This document shows positions 52,267 through 63,400 of a DNA stretch of 64,000 nucleotides, piece by piece. The notes under the pieces are model-generated. The model searched no databases. It was not told where the DNA came from and saw only the letters and a program-made list of their open reading frames with translations. The translations under genes were made by a program, and so were the position numbers. Origin of the DNA: Turritopsis dohrnii (taxonomy: Eukaryota > Cnidaria > Hydrozoa > Anthoathecata > Oceaniidae); contig BQMF02000048.1 of NCBI GenBank assembly GCA_027922465.2, forward strand, positions 1,116,001 through 1,180,000. Direction: 5' to 3'. Positions within the stretch are counted from its first letter, which is position 1. Each line of letters opens with the position of its first letter.

Positions 52267-52619
52267 AAAATCCAAAATCCCAGGAACGTTACAGAGATTA
52301 AGTGTAAATGCGTTAGAAAAGGCGTAGTTATTCCAAATGCGTGAGAATGTGTAGAAAAATATCGAAAATTCTTATAAAACAATAATCCCCCACTTTATAA
52401 TCTACACTTTATCGATTTGGTCGAACAAGCAATAAGAAGTTGACAGATGGGCGATTTACAGCGTGTTGTGATGATTTCCACACTTCGGATATAAACTTTG
52501 TCGATCCAACCAAAAAACTTTCGTTAACGTCTGTACGTTAGTTTTGCAAGTGATTCGATTCTTGTTTAAACCAGTTGTCAATCACACGGTTTGCGTCCGT
52601 CCGCCATCTTAACTGACTG

Positions 52620-52955
52620 AAATAAATGGCACAATGTGGTGAGAAAACCGTTGTGATTGGATACTTTCGAGAGAGTAACGGGAAATGCGGAGTCAAGAAA
52701 TTTGTAAACTGATGAAAAACAAAAACATCTGCGTTTGAAGATTTCAAAACAATAATTTTGATGACAGTTGGAACCGTGAGATTTTGATTGACTCATGTGC
52801 CTGTGATCACACTGGTATACGTGAATATCTTTGAGAGAGAGTAACCGAAAATGTGGAGTCAGGAAATGGGCGAACTGTTGTATTCCCATGTGAAAATAGA
52901 ACAAAAAGAAAAAAGGAAAAACTTCTGTGCAGCAACACTTTTCCGATAATTAACA
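52620..52955. repeat. Repeat shared with the 5' flank of the disrupted GPCR
   Basis: AACATCTGCGTTTGAAGATT, GAGATTTTGATTGACTC and GGAAAAACTTCTGTGCAGC occur in the same order here and at about 31,270-31,560, with roughly 80-85% identity by eye. Confidence 0.75.
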
Positions 52956-52989
52956 TTGGCTTACGTCAGCAATTCTAGCATAATAATTT

Positions 52990-53180
52990 CTTTTGGCGGT
53001 TTACGAAAAAAATCAAATTCGACGGGAATTAATTTTGGCGGACGAGCATTTAAATCAAATTTGATGGGAATTAATTTTGGCGGATCCCAAAAATTATTAT
53101 TTTTGGCGGGAATAAATATTGGCGGATTTTTGAACCAATCCGCAAATATTTCTTCTACCCAAAATTTCTCCCCCTAAGAT
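52990..53180. repeat. TTGGCGGA array, right copy
   Basis: Repeats of GGGAATTAATTTTGGCGGA with variants, ending in ACCCAAAATTTCTCCCCCTA, the approximate inverse of the start of the left array (TTAAGGGAAGAAATTTTGGC). Confidence 0.65.
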
Positions 53181-53756
53181 ATTTGTAATGTTTAATGCAT
53201 GTTACGCCCATGTATAGACGGATGCAGTAGCGGTGGGCGTTAAAATTAAGGGCTAGCGCTTGTGTGTGAAAGTCGTGGAAAAATTTTTAGCGTCTCTCTT
53301 ATCTCACTGAGAACCTTCAGAACCATTAAGAAAGTAAGTAAGTAATGGGAGTTTTTAGCCCTTGGGCTTCCATCGGTTCTTCCGCCCGCCGACTTGCAAC
53401 TATTAGTTGACTTTACCGTCAGAGATACGTATAGCATTGCTCTAACTTGCCCGTAGGCCAGTGTGCAGTCAGTCGATGGCTCCTATTGGGCTGACACGCT
53501 GCTAAAAGCGCATCAGAGTGGTGTATTGAGAGATCAGTCAAACGAGGCAAAAGTATAGTAATTTATTAACCAAACATTTTGGCAGAGTTACAACTAAGAT
53601 TTCACCTTGAAAAAAAATTATTCAGTGCAATTATTCCATTCCAATAAATTAAGAAGTTAGATTTCCACTGGTATGGCGAGACGAAGCGTTTCTATGGAAA
53701 CTCCTGTATTCTTCATCATAATCGTCAAAAAGGCACTACACGACAAAGAGCAGTTT

Positions 53757-53832
53757 CATTTAGATTTTGTGTACATTTCTATAGAAATGCACTCCATCGT
53801 TGTGATTTTTTAACCAATGCTCCGGCTGGGTA
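53757..53832. mobile_element. CCCAGTGGG-type MITE, copy 5 (partial)
   Basis: Contains ATTTCTATAGAAATGCACTC and CATCGTTGTGATTTTTTAAC. It is in the opposite orientation to copy 2 and truncated. Confidence 0.5.
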
Positions 53833-53925
53833 TTTGTTAGGAAATGGGAGTTCAACGACAAATGTTTTTTACTTAGCACAGATAAAATACAATGATAGTT
53901 CACAAAACTGCGGACCAGATCATCT

Positions 53926-56900
53926 TCACATAGGCCCTGCCAACCTGTTATTATTTGGGTTGAACATGTTCTTTTTTCGTTTGGGAACACATGCTTGTTG
54001 TTCTTCCAGTAACTTCTTCAAACATGCAGCCTCGTTTTCAAACTTGGCACCATTCTCCTTTTCGTGTTTCAGCATGGATTGCAAACGACGTATTTCTAAC
54101 TGACTTTGTCGTAGCAATTTCTCCTTCTGACGGATCTGAACAGATCAAGTGATAGTGTCATCAGGCGGGTTCAAACTGACAAAACTAACAATACACAAAA
54201 TAACATTTCTTCTATAAACTACAGTAAAATCCCGATAACTCGAACCCCCGATAACTCGAACTTTCAATAACTTTCTCATAAAATACCCCCGATAACTCGA
54301 ACATTCGATAAGTCGAACTATTTTCTCGGTCCCGTGGGGGTTCCAGTTATCGGGATTCTACTGTAGTAGCAAAAAAGTAATGAGTTTTCCACATGAAGTA
54401 TATAAAACGATGTAGCTCGACAACTAGCTAACAAGATTATAAAAAGATCCGTCCATTGTCAATGCGCGAAGGAAAAAAATTGCCAGTGAAAAAACATTCA
54501 AGTCGTCGAGTCGTTTTAGATGAACACTCGTTTTTCAAATGAAGGCGTTTTAGAAGTTTGTTCGTTTCGGTCGTTGGTCGTTGTTCAAAGTTTGTCGGTC
54601 TTTCTATGATCTGTTTATTCTGAATGACACTATTCGTGAGTCCCTTACTTGAAATCAGGCGATATACTGTGTTCCGCACTACTGAACTTGAACATATTAA
54701 TGTGAGGTACATTTCTCATGATAAAGATAAGGGATCTTTCAGGATTCTAACAAACAATCAAATATTACTCAAAGAAAAGGAATCTTTCACAGTTTGGTTA
54801 TATCCTCATTCATAACCATGCAACTGTCGATGATACATGCAACTACTAGAAAACATGACAGCCATCATCATGACTTATGTAAATATGACACAAAAATCTG
54901 TTTTTGTGTAAGAGGTAACACTGACCTAGAGAAACTGGTAATGAGGTTGCGCCTCAATTTCTGAACCGACTAAACATCTAAATCGCCTCAAATACATAGC
55001 ATCTAGCGACCCCAACTTCTAAAACGCCTCAAATTGAAAAACGAGTGTTCATCTAAGACGACTCGTCGACTTGATAAGCGAGATTTTGGCGCCCAATTAA
55101 CCTCATACGAATGTGTTGCTATGTGCTGCTTACATCAGCAGTGCAAATCTCTCATTAGAACAGTAAGAGTCTGGATACGAGCATATGTCAAATATCAAAA
55201 TGGCAAAGAAACAAGGTAAACAAAAGATTAGCAGTCACGTGGTATAAAACTGCTCGCTTTAGCTTTCTCACGATGTTCATTTTCTTCACTATTCCTCGAA
55301 TATTGACAAGTCAGTTTTTTTTTCCTCCAGTAAAATTTGATTCTCACATACCGTCTCCTCCTCCTTCTTCAGTCGTTCTTGAAAACTCTTGTTCCGCAAT
55401 TGGAGTTGGTGTTGCTGTTCGGCAATTTCCTGCTGTTGTTCGGTATTTTGTGCGCGTAAGACTTTCAACTCTTTCTCGGTTTGCAGTTGTAAATGTTGCA
55501 TTTTCTAAACGTTGTCGTGGCTTAGGAGAATGCGTAACAACATACAACTGTGTGGTTGCATCAAGCACCCAAGTTAAACGATATTAGAAAATTTGATCAG
55601 GTTCAGGAAAAAAAAATTTCAGGATTCAGGAAGGAAAGATTAATTTCGTGGGTTCGACTCGAACAAAACTTACTTCAAATCATAAATTGATAAAAAAAAA
55701 AAAAGTTCGTCAATTTTAATCGATTTCAGTCTGATTTCTTTCAACAAGTATTTCGAATCGCATTTGCAAAGCTACTTTCACAGGCTTCCACTTATATTAA
55801 GAGTGTGCTGGTGAAGAAAACTTGTAAAAGAGGCAAGCATATACAACCTATCTCTTTGACAACTAATCGCTGATCACACTGATCTGGTAATGATGTGTAC
55901 TTATCAAAGTAAGAACAAAATAAACCTTTCTGAAAATATCATTCCTAGCAGATGCTGAACCAGCAGAATTGTTGGCTTGACTAAGTTGCTTTTGTTGAAG
56001 CTTATGGATTTTCGCATCGTACTAAAGAAACAAAAATCAGTTTTATATCCTACAGAAGATAAGAATATCGGATTTTCGTTTCATACTAAATAGAAGAATA
56101 TCGGGTCATCGTTTCACAAGGATATCGGATAAAAATACAGTTACTACATGGAGACATCATTCATAAACTTGGAAAAAAGGACTACCAATATATCTGACTC
56201 AAAACTATCTTATATTCTCAGAATACACTGTAAAAACATCTCCAAATGTTAAAGTACAGATCTGTTAGTTCAAACAAAGAATGAATTGTGAACTCAACTC
56301 TGAAATTTCAAATTGGAAGGTATCGTTTGAAATAGATCTGTACTGTAACACACTGCCACAAAACAATCTCTTCACAAATCAGAGCACACATACTTCTAGT
56401 TTGGTTTTGGCCATGTCCAAATGAAACTGTTTTTCTTTCTCGTTAAGCTTCTGTTTGCAAACTTCTATCTCTTTATGAGCTTGCTGCAGTTTGACAGAAT
56501 AGACTGCTATTTCACTTTCAGCTAGATCACAAAACAGAACACTTAAACACTCAATGTGAAACAATGTAAGTAAGATTACTGCACAGCAACTTTCGTGAAG
56601 CTTTTTATTTTTGATTTATATCAATGACCTTCCCAACGCCCTTGACTTTGGAATTTCATGTTTTTTTTTGCACTAGTATTCTTTATTCTAGTAAATGCCT
56701 TTTAACATTGGAAAGCCAAATCAATTATGATTTGGTCAATCTGGTAGATGGCTTAATGCAAATAAAATTGCACTGAGGCCCTTCCTTTCTGAAATCCCAG
56801 AAAGATGGCCACTGATCTCAACTTCAAAACTCACACAAGGTACCTTGGAGGAGTTCGCATTGATGATTCCATGTCCTTGTCTCAACATCTCAATCATGCT

Positions 56901-59454
56901 AGTGCTAAAACCTTACCCGAGCCAACAGCATGTTAAGTCTATTACAGCGCCCATCTCCCATCTTGTACTCTCACTTCTATTTATTATACTCTGTTCAATT
57001 CTCACCTAAGTAATGCAGCTCCTTCAATCTCTTCTCGAATCTTCCCTCTTCAGAAAAATTCAATCAGACTTCTTACTAATTCCTGTTATCTTGCACACAC
57101 TAAACCGTTGTTCAAATCTGCTAAGATTCTTACCTTCTCGGATCTTGGGCGTTCTCAAACCTTATCACTAGTTCATAAAACTGTCAATAAATTCTCTCCT
57201 TCAGGCATTCAAGATATCCTAGCTTTGTGAATCTTAGCTTTGTGAATGATTCTCACCGTACAAGGGATCATACATCAAGAATTTTATCTAGGCCTATGGT
57301 CAGGAATACTTCCTATGGGTCATAGTCAATAAGGTATTGATTGATTCTAAAGTGGAATGAATTTCAAACACAGCATAGGGACAAGAATCTTTTCTCATTT
57401 GGGATTATATAATAAATTCAAAACTTTTGTACAGAGTCATTATTAATACCTTTTTCACTTTAACTATGTTAGCTTGGTTAACCTTTTCTTTGTATTGGCA
57501 TTATTTTTAATTTTTATAATAACTTTTTCATAGTATTTTTTTATGCAGGTGGCTGTTCTCTTGATTAGCCCAGGCTATATGGGACAGTCCCCTGGCCTTT
57601 CAATTTTAGCCAATGTACTTTTCTTTCTACCTAATTTGTGGCAAATAAATAATATTGAATTGAATTGAATTGCTAAATGTAAAGAGAGCTTTATGGAAAG
57701 AGAGCTTAATGGGTCATTCCATGTGAAATCAACCACAAAAAATAGAAAATGTCACCCACCCCTTCAGAATTTGCTCATTTTTGGTATGTGAGCTAGTATC
57801 AATGAGAGAAACTCCTGTACCAAATTTCAGCTCAATACCTCAAGTGGTTCCCGAGATATAGACACTCGGTCCCAGGCCCTTTTTCAGCTTATTTTCTCAG
57901 CGCCGCATATTTTTCTGGTTCCCGGACGTCAGTCTGTTAGCAATTAAATTTGTTCTACTGGAGATATTGACCTGAAAATTGGTACCTGACTATTTTGGAA
58001 AGTGAGGAATCCAAAAATCAAAGTAAGAAAAGTCAATTTCAAGTGCATCATACTCTAATTTCAGATTTAAAATTGAGATCAGAAAATTTCTATGAAAATC
58101 AACGGTCCCGGAGAAAAATGCAATAAAAAATTCTGCCAAACATATAGGAAAAAATTTTTTTTGCCAAAGTTATCTATATACATATATATAGCTACTAGTA
58201 TATTGAAAATTGCTTTGGTTATATTTTCCTAACTCAAATAAATGACTTTCCAATTTTCCCTATTTTTGATAAAAAAATGTTGAAAAAACATACTTTTTTG
58301 AATTGAAGTTACTAATCAACGCCTTATAGTTACTCAACTTTATTATCAAGACAAGTCAGATCAAGGGTATATAATGTTATAAGGTAAAGGCCCACTCACT
58401 TCTTTTTAAAGAATAATAGGAATAATAGGAATAATAGCTCATTTTTGCTGTATTACCGAGTTTTATTGCGAATTATAAACATCAAAACCATTCTCAATTA
58501 GTGGGTGCATAATTTCAAAGCAGATCAAATTCTAGGAACAAGACATATATACTAATAACCTAATAACCTAATAATAAAGTTGAGTTACTGTAAGGTGTTG
58601 ATTAGTTACTTCAATTCTAAAAAGTACGTTTTTTTCAACATTGTTTATCAAAAATAGGGAAAATTGGAAAGTCATTTATTTGAGTTAGGAAAATATAACC
58701 AAAGCAATTTTCAATATACTAGTAGCTATATGTATGTAGATAACTTTGGCAAAAAAAATTTTTTCCTATATGTTTGGCAGAATTTTTTATTGCATTTTTC
58801 TCCGGGACCGTTGATTTTCATAGAAATTTTCTGATCTCAATTTTAAATCTGAAATTAGAGTATGATGCACTTGAAATTGACTTTTCTTACTTTGATTTTT
58901 GGATTCCTCACTTTCCAAAATAGTCAGGTACCAATTTTCAGGTCAATATCTCCAGTAGAACAAATTTAATTGCTAAAAGACTGACGTCCGGGAACCAGAA
59001 AAATATGCGGCGCTGAGAAAATAAGCTGAAAAAGGACCTGGAACCGACTGTCTAAATCTCGGGAACCGCTTGAGGTATTGAGCTGAAATTTGGTACAGGA
59101 GTTTCTCTCATTGATACTAGCTCACATACCAAAAATGAGCAAATTCGGAAGGGGTGGGTGACATGGCCTTTCTCATTTGACATGGAATGACCCTAATGTA
59201 AACAGAGCTTTATGGAAAGAGGGCTTAACGTATAGAGAGCTTAATGTAGACAGCTAAGCTATCCAACATTTCAGGACTGCTGAAACTGGGCTGGTCTACA
59301 TTTCTACATTGTATAAAGCCCACGCCATAATAGTATTCAAAAGATTCCTACCAATGTCATGGACTTGTTGCTGTGTCTTCACCAATTCCTTCCTGTGATA
59401 CTCTTCAAGTGCTTCAATGTCTTGCACATGTTGTTCTTTATTCAAAACTATTTC
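53926..59454 (-). CDS. Coiled-coil protein, C-terminal five exons (229 aa seen)
   Basis: Exons 59454-59352, 56521-56394, 56021-55926, 55504-55352 and 54135-53926 have GT-AG borders and agreeing phases, and they end in a stop. The product is almost entirely heptad-like coiled coil rich in Gln, Glu, Lys and Leu. Examples are EALEEYHRKELVKTQQQV, KLQQAHKEIEVCKQKLNEKE, LRAQNTEQQQEIAEQQHQL and LLRQSQLEIRRLQSMLKHEK. A short Ser/Asn/Ala-rich break (NNSAGSASARNDIFRK) interrupts it, and the tail is basic and Asn-rich (PKRKKNMFNPNNN). The style suggests a centrosomal, ciliary or cytoskeletal protein, but I do not recognise the ortholog. The 5' exons must lie above 59,454, possibly beyond the BEL/Pao element and the window. 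The 2.8 kb intron between the first two exons listed holds a decayed LINE and a foldback element. Confidence 0.72.
54222..54363. mobile_element. 142-bp MITE, CAGTA-AATCCCGATAACTCGAA type
   Basis: Left CAGTAAAATCCCGATAACTC, right GTTATCGGGATTCTACTG, with TA on both sides. The interior repeats CCCGATAACTCGAAC. The ends resemble those of pogo/Tigger-like mariner derivatives (established TIR style). Non-coding; in the last intron of the coiled-coil gene. Confidence 0.85.
56601..57671 (+). pseudogene. Decayed jockey/CR1-type LINE, 3' end
   Basis: Translations in shifting frames show FLIYINDLPNALDFGIS, RWLNANKIAL, YLGGVRIDDSMSLSQHLNHA, then ISSRIFPLQKNSIRLLTNSC with AHTKPLFKSAKILTFSDLG. These are the end of a LINE reverse transcriptase and its C-terminal domain. 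The YADD motif is lost to decay. The tail is (ATTGA)n at 57,654-57,671. It lies antisense in the intron of the coiled-coil gene and differs from the LINE at 21.3-22.9 kb. Confidence 0.8.
57711..59193. mobile_element. 1.48 kb foldback element with arms of about 650 bp
   Basis: Termini GGGTCATTCCATGT and ACATGGAATGACCC, flanked by TAAT on each side. The arms (about 57,711-58,370 and 58,560-59,193) are near-perfect inverses over hundreds of bases. For example, CTGGAGATATTGACCTGAAA on the left pairs with TTTCAGGTCAATATCTCCAG on the right. The centre of about 190 bp contains short AATAATAGG and ACCTAATA repeats. No transposase. Confidence 0.9.
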
Positions 59455-59799
59455 CTACAAAAAGAAATTACTTCCCCATAACACAAAACAAACAAACAAT
59501 GATTTGTGCACACAAAACAGACTTCACACAAATCATAATTCTTTCAAACTATACTGATGAATTTTATTTCTATAATTCTGCTAACAAATCTAAACGTGTT
59601 GTAGTATAGGTTGTTGTTTAAAGGGGGCTTACGCAGACTATCACCAAAACGGTTTATGGTTGTAACATAATGTTCAATCTGAAACACATACAAAGACTTC
59701 ATAAATAATATATAAATATGGTATATGGTATACATGATACATCATATAATAAATACAATAAATACAATAAACAATAAATAGTATGAGAAACAACCTACC

Positions 59800-60176
59800 A
59801 GAATGGCCGGATGTGATAGCTGGAAAGCTGTCCAAAATGGTGTACAAAAGTACAAAAATGAAATGGTTGAAAATTTGATTCCTAACTCATGGAAGTTATA
59901 TGAGTGAATGAACTGTGTGAAAATGTCTCAATATTTATAATAAAGTGATAATTGCTCCCAATTGAATATAATATGTTACAAAGAAAAGCTAAACAAAGGA
60001 AATGTGTGATATATATAAAAAACTAATTACCTAGTGTATATGATGTCATGCAATGTAGCAAAAAATGGTAGACAAAATGGTAGACAAAATGTAAACAAAT
60101 AACAAGAAATTTAAAAGTAAAATGATATTTTTGTATTTTTTAAAAAGTTATAAAGTTTTTATTTGATTATTCAACA
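59800..60176 (-). repeat. Candidate 3' LTR of the BEL/Pao element (outer end uncertain)
   Basis: On the minus strand the sequence after the purine tract begins TGTTGAATAATC, with the TG start expected of an LTR. The far end cannot be fixed because the 5' LTR lies outside the window; a CA end near 59,812 (CTATCACA) is one option. Confidence 0.5.
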
Positions 60177-60190
60177 CTCCCCCAAGGGAG
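60177..60190 (-). promoter_or_regulatory. Polypurine tract of the BEL/Pao element
   Basis: Minus-strand CTCCCTTGGGGGAG precedes TGTTG. A G-rich purine run immediately before the LTR is where plus-strand DNA synthesis starts in LTR elements. Confidence 0.6.
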
Positions 60191-60192
60191 GT

Positions 60193-60437
60193 TTTAAATT
60201 TCTTGAGCACAATAATACATATCGACCAACAAAACGTATCAACCAACATGTCGACCAATAAAATGTATTACCAACATATCGACCAATAAAACATATCGAC
60301 CAATAAAATGTATTACCAACATATCGACCAATAAAACATATCGACCAACAAAACATATCGACCAACAAAACGTATCGACCAACAAAACGTATCGACCAAC
60401 AAAACGTATCAACCAACAAAGCATATTGACCAACATG
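60193..60437. repeat. 17-18-bp minisatellite between the BEL/Pao ORF and its purine tract
   Basis: Units such as CATATCGACCAACAAAACG and TATCGACCAATAAAATG are repeated about 13 times with variants. It lies inside the retroelement, between the stop codon and the 3' LTR. Confidence 0.85.
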
Positions 60438-60457
60438 TCGTTTTGACCAACATTAGA

Positions 60458-63400
60458 TTAGTTGACTTTGGATTTATCGTGTAATTCATCCATAAAGTCC
60501 ATTTCATCAATAGAACGTATCAGGACAAGATTTCTGACTGAGCGAAACGTTTCACGATTTAAAGATTCATTTGAGTTTCTGTACTTTACACGTACGTTTC
60601 GTACTGTACCATCTTTTGTCGGTTCTACTTCTGAAATAATGCCATACTGGTAAGTGGATGAGATTGCTGTGTCTGTTTTTGTGAACAGCACGATGTCTCC
60701 AACTTGGAGGTTCTTGTCTCCATCGAACCATTTACGTTGCTCCATAAGTTTTGGGACATGATTCAACAACCAACTTTCAAACCAGCAATTGTAGATTTTG
60801 GTATTTAATTTTAATAGCTTCAATGGGTTGTTACATACAATCATCTCACCAGTTGGGCTGCGTTCATTACTTCTGCCAAGAAGTAGCCTGTTGGGTGTGA
60901 TTAAATCCAGGTTTTCAACATCTGTCTTACTTCCAATTGTAATTGGCAAATCATTGATGCTATTTGCAATAATTGAAACTAACGTCTCCCATTGAAGTAA
61001 TGACAAACGTTCATTCTGAGCACTCTTCTCAATTGACTTGTTTATCTCTTGAATCTTTCTTTCTGCTTTTCCATTCATATTATGTCCGCCAACCGGACAA
61101 ACAGTGAATTCAACAGCAACACGTTTGTGTATTTGATGTTGGATGTCGCTGAAAATCAGACGCATATCATCACATCCTTTAACTAGTTGACTCCCACTGT
61201 CACAGAACAATCTTTTTGGGAAACCATAGTTGCTGGAAAATCGGATGAATGCCATGATGAATGCTTCACTTGAATAATCATCCATTATCTTGATGGATGT
61301 AGTTGTTGTTGTGCAGCAACAAAATACTGCAAGCCAAATCTTGATGGTTGTACGTTTGTGGAGTGGAGAGTAAGCAAGGTATGGTCCTGAAAGATCGACT
61401 TGTGTGCCATAAAAAGGTGGTGCAATAGTGATGCAACATTCAGGAATTGGTCCCATTGTTGCTTCGATGGTCTTCTTCATAAGATAACGACATCTTAAAC
61501 ACTGCTTTCGAATACATTTGACCAGTTGTCGGCCTTCTATGATGTAGACGGTCTTTAGGATGCATCTCAATGTTGATTCAACACCAGAATGCTTGTACAC
61601 AGGATGATTCCAATGTACGTCCAATACCACGCTGTATGCAATGGGGCTGTCCTTGTCCAAAACTGGAACACAAAACGTTGTGCTGGCAAGATCTCGCATT
61701 GTAGTTGTGTATCTTCCAACGATGGTGACTTCATCTTCTGGCAGAATTCTCCCAGTATAAATTAGAAGATTGCCTTTTCGAGAGGTGAATTTTTCATATT
61801 TCTTTGGTTGCACGAATTGAATGACTTCACATGTACCCATACGAAAGAAATAGTCTGCAGAAGTTTTAAGTTCAGCTTCTGTGAGTTGTGTTGACTGTTG
61901 TTGTCCTCTCTTCAGTAAGTGGTTGCAAAATCGTATAACATATGCAAGAATTCTTACAACTTTGCTAAATGCGTGACGATTCGGATCTATTAGGTAGCCA
62001 GAAAATGCATACCTATCTTTGAGGTTGTCTGGTATATGTTTGACGAAATGTGCATTAACTTCCTTCTCGGCTTCTAATACTTCATTTTCATTCAGCTTGA
62101 TTTCATCTGACGATAACATAGGAAATGATGTAGATTGTAGTGTCATCCATGGAAATCCATTGATCCACGTTGAATCTTGATTGACGTCATGTATAGTCAC
62201 GCCCTTTCTCGTACCAATGTCGGCTGCCATATCTTTGGACTGAACATAATACCATTGTTGTCTTGATGTGAATCGTAATGTCTCGATGACTCTGTTTCGG
62301 GTCCAGAGTTTCAGTGGCTTTTCATCGTTTGATAACCAATGAAGGCAAATTTGGCTGTCTGTGAACTTGATTGAGCTTTTGTGGAAATCTTTGAACGATC
62401 TTCGCACTATTTCGCCAGTGTAAGCATTGGTCAAAGCAGTATATAATTCTGCTCTTGGTTGACTCATATCCTTTGGGACGACACGTGTGCGTGCAAATAC
62501 AAGTTGACATGAGAATGAGCCATTTCGTCTTTTGAATCTTGCATATACACACGAACAAAGCATGGACTTGCTTGCATCTCCAAAGTCAAGTGTATTGATG
62601 TTGAGGTCAACTGCATCCTCGGGAACGATTGCACGGTTGAAGCGAAGAGTTCCAATGCTCTTGATAAGGTCGAAATTTGATTCCCATAGTGGACGTAAGT
62701 CATCAGGTATAACATCATCCCAGTCAAGTTTGCGTGAGACAAGTACTTGCAAATCCATCTTCAGTGATGCAACAATAGGGGCAACTTTGCCTGTCAAGTC
62801 AAATACCTCTGAAACTTTTGATGAGCAGTGTCTTCTTGTGAGTTTTTTTGGAATTACATTTGTCATGTTTGAAGGTTTCTTGCCACGTTGCTTCTTGGCA
62901 AAGTTGAGATCGCTAATGTTAATTGATAGTGTGTCTTCTTTAACGAACCACTTCATCCCTCCAACAAAGATAGTCTCTCCATCGTTTGTGAGGTTGGCAG
63001 GTGGGTCTTCTCCGGAAAACGTAACACCTTTCAATCGGAATCCTCCCCGATTCAGGACCAATTCAAGTTCGTCGGCTCGCCGATGTGCAACTTCTCTCGT
63101 ATCTTCACCAGATATGCAGTCATCTACATAAACATCATCTTGGATCGTTTCATTGACTTCAGGATATTCAGATGCTGATAGTTGAGCGACTTTGCGTAAT
63201 CCAAAAACGGCTTGGTTCCCACTAGGACGAACTCCATAAATCAGGGTTTTGATAACCTTTTCATCTGGGATGTTGTCTGGATTTAGATCCTCGTTCCAAA
63301 TGTATCTCTGGTAACACCAATCGGATTCTTTCAACCGCACAGTATTGTACATCTTGCTAATATGGCTATGTAGAGCCACACGATGCATTGACCAACGAAT

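Larger units (their letters stand above)
52155..53925. other. Interval upstream of the LINE
   Basis: Holds the LINE leader, a repeat shared with 31,270-31,560 (52,620-52,955), the right TTGGCGGA array (52,990-53,180), a GC-richer unclassified stretch with a GTAAGTAAGTAA tract (53,330-53,530, possibly a short interspersed element on the minus strand) and a decayed CCCAGTGGG-type MITE (about 53,757-53,832). No gene seen. Confidence 0.45.

Noticed and set aside
52154..52310. HDV-like self-cleaving ribozyme at the 5' end of the LINE, as known for R2
   Set aside because: The stems I can draw are nested hairpins. I could not arrange them in the double-pseudoknot order with the required P1 and C-containing joining strand.
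59634..59679. Possible extra upstream exon of the coiled-coil gene (IEHYVTTINRFGDSL)
   Set aside because: It has an acceptor and a GTAAGC donor, but its end phase does not fit the next exon (joining creates a stop). It would need a further unseen exon.
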